The translations under genes and the position numbers were made by a program. Below, piece after piece: positions 5,608-7,572 of a stretch of 7,572 bases of DNA (position 1 is its first letter; every line of letters begins with the position of its first letter). Below the pieces are notes generated by a model. That model made no database searches and was not told where the DNA came from. It saw nothing but the letters and a program-made list of their open reading frames with translations. The stretch comes from Bacteriovoracaceae bacterium (lineage in GTDB: Bacteria; Bdellovibrionota; UBA1018): NCBI GenBank assembly GCA_023250795.1, contig JAHFAB010000081.1:1-7572 (forward strand), given 5' to 3'.

Positions 5608-6390
5608 GTGTTAAAACTATTTCTTACTCTATTATTACCTTTTTTTTCTCTGCAAGCTAGCGCGGATTATTCTCCCATTGATCCAACCATTGATGAAAAC
5701 TTCAACGGGATTGGAGATTGGACAGAACAACTTAAGCCCGCGCGCCGTCTTTTAAAAGAAAGAGAAGGAGTTGAGTTTGTTAAGACTTATGTTCACGAAA
5801 GCAAGATAAAAACAAATCCTCAATCACAATGTCTTTATGTGCACTTATCTGCATGTTTATTTGATTTAATAAAATACTGGGATAAAAAAACACTCCCATC
5901 AAATTCTCCTCTCCCCTGGGATGCTGTTTATCTTCATTTTTCCGAAGGAAAAGTAAATACCTCCATGGTATTGAGCGGCACTAATATCATTTTAAAAAAA
6001 TATTCTAATGATTTTTTAAATAATTGCTGTTCCCCCTGTGGAGACGTTGTACATGAGCTAGCTCATGTTTGGGGCAATCTATACAAAAAGTCCACGGCTT
6101 CAAACCGCTGTATCACAGGTCAGTTTTTAAGTGTCTTATCTTTAGGCACTTATGATCCTTATCAAGGTTTAAACACACTCCGCTCTCAAGAATTAAACAA
6201 ATTATTACCTAAATTAGATTCATCAATAAACCAACTCAACTCAGAAGCCCTGGCAGAACTCGTACAGCTGGATTGGACCCAAAACTCTAATTTTTATGAT
6301 CAACACTGCATTAATTTTAAACCCGATTTGGAACCTAAGAATAAAGAAAAAATACAACTACTGGTTGATCAGTTTTTTAATGGTTTTTGA
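5608..6390 (+). CDS. secreted HExxH zinc metallopeptidase with a calcium-loop motif
   Basis: This is a 260-residue exported protein. Residues 1-19 are a signal peptide ending QASA. The zinc-peptidase signature HELAH is at 149-153: H149 and H153 would bind zinc and E150 would be catalytic. A downstream SEALAEL (212-218) offers E213 or E217 as third ligand, a gluzincin-like arrangement. Just after the signal peptide, residues 29-40 match the bacterial thrombospondin type-3 or EF-type calcium loop (D, N, N, G, D, E at positions 1, 3, 5, 6, 9, 12). Seven cysteines (75, 83, 140, 141, 144, 168, 234), three of them clustered just before HELAH, suggest disulfides. The start must be GTG at 5608 because an in-frame TGA lies two codons upstream. 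No proper Shine-Dalgarno is present; GAGG lies 17 bases away. Family is unassigned and the substrate unknown. Its end overlaps the convergent ATPase gene by 14 bases. Confidence 0.8.
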   Translation: MLKLFLTLLLPFFSLQASADYSPIDPTIDENFNGIGDWTEQLKPARRLLKEREGVEFVKTYVHESKIKTNPQSQCLYVHLSACLFDLIKYWDKKTLPSNSPLPWDAVYLHFSEGKVNTSMVLSGTNIILKKYSNDFLNNCCSPCGDVVHELAHVWGNLYKKSTASNRCITGQFLSVLSLGTYDPYQGLNTLRSQELNKLLPKLDSSINQLNSEALAELVQLDWTQNSNFYDQHCINFKPDLEPKNKEKIQLLVDQFFNGF

Positions 6391-7543
6391 AAAACTTTCG
6401 AAACGCTTCTTTCCAATGTAGCCCTATTGTTCCACCATATTGGTGAAGCAGTGGATCTCGGCTAATCAAAATACGTTCAGATTTTTTTTCCAAATCTTTT
6501 CCTAATGTTTCAAGCATTTTCGCATCTTTCTCATGCACTCGGTCGGTCGACTTAACCTCAATCAATAAAAGCCTCTCCCCAGGACGTTTGATAACGAAGT
6601 CTATTTCCGCATTATCCTTTGTGCGTAAATAATAAAACTCCCAATCCAGACGTTGATAAGAAGACCGTCGATAAAGCTCCAAAAACACCCAATGCTCAAA
6701 GACACGCCCGAACTCTGTTGTTTGTGGAAGAAGTGGTACTCGAAGACTTCGATCGAGCGCACGCTTAATCCCAGTATCAAAGAAGTAGAATTTCGGTGCC
6801 TGACGTTGCTGCTTCCGAACTGAAAGATGATATGCAGGCAGAAAAAATCCCATCAAAGTATCAACCAAAATTTGGAAATAGGACTCGATAGTCATATCAT
6901 CAACGCCTACATCCTTTGCTATAGACGAACGGTTGATCGGTTCGCCATTCATTTGAGCGGCCACTTGGAGAAATTTTCGAAAAGGGTCCAGTTTCCTTAC
7001 CCACTGTTCCTGCTGGATTTCCTTTTCAAGATAGGTCAATCCATAGGCACGTAGATATTCATTCGCTTCCTCATCGGATTGAGCAAGATAACTTTCCGGA
7101 AGACCTCCTCTTTGCAAAATCCTTTCAAGATCAAATGAATCACCAAGCTCCTCACAGGTGAACGAAAAAAGATCATAGACCAAAGCCCTCCCTGCAAGTA
7201 GGTTCACTCCTTTTTGCCTCAACCGCCTGGCACTAGATCCTGTCAGCGCAAAACGAATACGATGGGACTCAATGAGCATATGAACATAATCTAAAAGTTT
7301 CGGAAGACGTTGGATTTCATCAACAATAATTGTTTTACCCAGATTTTCAGGACTTAAAACAAACTCTCTAAACCTGCTGGGAACTAAACTCAGTTCATCA
7401 ACTTTAGCTGGGTCCAAAAGATCAATTCTCACAGAATTTTTAGCATTGAAATAAGCATTTAAAAAGGTTGTCTTACCTGTTCCTCTGGCGCCAAACAGGA
7501 AAAAACTCTTGCCTTTTAAGGGGGTTAGCAATCTTAGGACCAT
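6377..7543 (-). CDS. AAA ATPase with DUF4143 domain
   Basis: This is a 388-residue protein of the prokaryotic ATPase/DUF4143 family, at normal family length. Walker A is GARGTGKT (18-25), Walker B TIIVDEIQRLP (71-81), and a sensor-like ALTGSSARRL sits at 99-108. A winged-helix-like segment spans about 188-235. The C-terminal DUF4143 part has FEHWVFLEL (282-290), then a PD-(D/E)xK-like core: AEIDFVI (312-318) and LLIEVKS (326-332), with D315, E329 and K331 as the likely active-site set. Members are abundant and often horizontally moved. Their roles are poorly defined; toxin-like or regulatory functions have been suggested. By eye its codons are less AT-rich than those of the coiled-coil gene, consistent with transfer. 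It starts at ATG 7543 with no strong ribosome site; a TATAAA box lies eight bases upstream inside a palindrome. It is a stand-alone gene as far as the window shows. Confidence 0.92.
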   Translation of the reverse strand: MVLRLLTPLKGKSFFLFGARGTGKTTFLNAYFNAKNSVRIDLLDPAKVDELSLVPSRFREFVLSPENLGKTIIVDEIQRLPKLLDYVHMLIESHRIRFALTGSSARRLRQKGVNLLAGRALVYDLFSFTCEELGDSFDLERILQRGGLPESYLAQSDEEANEYLRAYGLTYLEKEIQQEQWVRKLDPFRKFLQVAAQMNGEPINRSSIAKDVGVDDMTIESYFQILVDTLMGFFLPAYHLSVRKQQRQAPKFYFFDTGIKRALDRSLRVPLLPQTTEFGRVFEHWVFLELYRRSSYQRLDWEFYYLRTKDNAEIDFVIKRPGERLLLIEVKSTDRVHEKDAKMLETLGKDLEKKSERILISRDPLLHQYGGTIGLHWKEAFRKFFKNH

Positions 7544-7572
7544 ACTCGTAATTTATACGCTAAATACCGAGT
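7544..7572. promoter_or_regulatory. 29-base imperfect palindrome with -10 box upstream of the ATPase gene
   Basis: Two nested inverted pairs share one centre at 7558: ACTCG (7544-7548) with CGAGT (7568-7572), and ATTTA (7551-7555) with TAAAT (7561-7565). Together they give ten paired bases in 29. On the minus strand it contains TATAAA (7552-7557), a likely -10 box eight bases before the ATG. This layout suits an operator that blocks its own promoter. It ends exactly at the window edge, so its full extent and any -35 box are not visible. A site-specific recombination site is another option. Confidence 0.4.

Noticed and set aside
6827..7054. Plus-strand frame of 75 codons opposite the ATPase gene.
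   Set aside because: Antisense shadow of a gene with clear Walker motifs; no ribosome site or family pattern.

Overview
The window is a gene-dense stretch of AT-rich bacterial chromosome with seven protein genes and two tRNA genes. No insertion sequence, CRISPR array or rRNA is visible. Secreted and membrane proteins dominate, several genes lack a clear Shine-Dalgarno sequence, and a MprF-type domain is present. This fits a free-living or predatory Gram-negative such as the Bdellovibrionota, but that placement is inference and no taxonomic marker is present.

Layout. Bases 1-1038 (+) hold the end of an MFS transporter. It converges, with a 4-base stop overlap, on a minus-strand block read from about 3775 down to 1035. 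That block runs tRNA-Lys(CUU)-like gene, secreted START/SRPBCC-like protein, then a 596-residue protein joining a DUF2156 (MprF-type aminoacyl-tRNA transferase) domain to a six-helix rhomboid-like membrane domain. Upstream of it, also on the minus strand, is a coiled-coil protein with its own promoter. A canonical tRNA-Ser(GCU) follows at 4918-5004 (-). A DUF3592 membrane protein and a secreted HELAH zinc metallopeptidase are on the plus strand. The metallopeptidase converges, with a 14-base overlap, on a minus-strand AAA ATPase/DUF4143 gene. The last 29 bases are an imperfect palindrome abutting that ATPase's start codon. No gene-free stretch reaches 300 bases; 4759-4917 shows nothing recognisable.

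The most interesting reading is the minus-strand block. MprF-type DUF2156 enzymes take lysine or alanine from aminoacyl-tRNA and put it on a membrane lipid. Here such an enzyme lies downstream of an unusual tRNA-Lys gene that appears to share its transcription unit. The tRNA keeps the lysine anticodon, A73 and an encoded CCA. It has lost the D-loop GG pair, the purine at position 37 and a regular T stem. That is the kind of decay expected of a tRNA no longer needed in translation, as in the non-proteinogenic tRNA-Gly used for staphylococcal cell walls. A START-like secreted protein between the two could bind lipid. The hypothesis is a dedicated lysine-tRNA to lipid (or other acceptor) modification operon. 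It is an inference from sequence features and gene order, not a demonstrated function.
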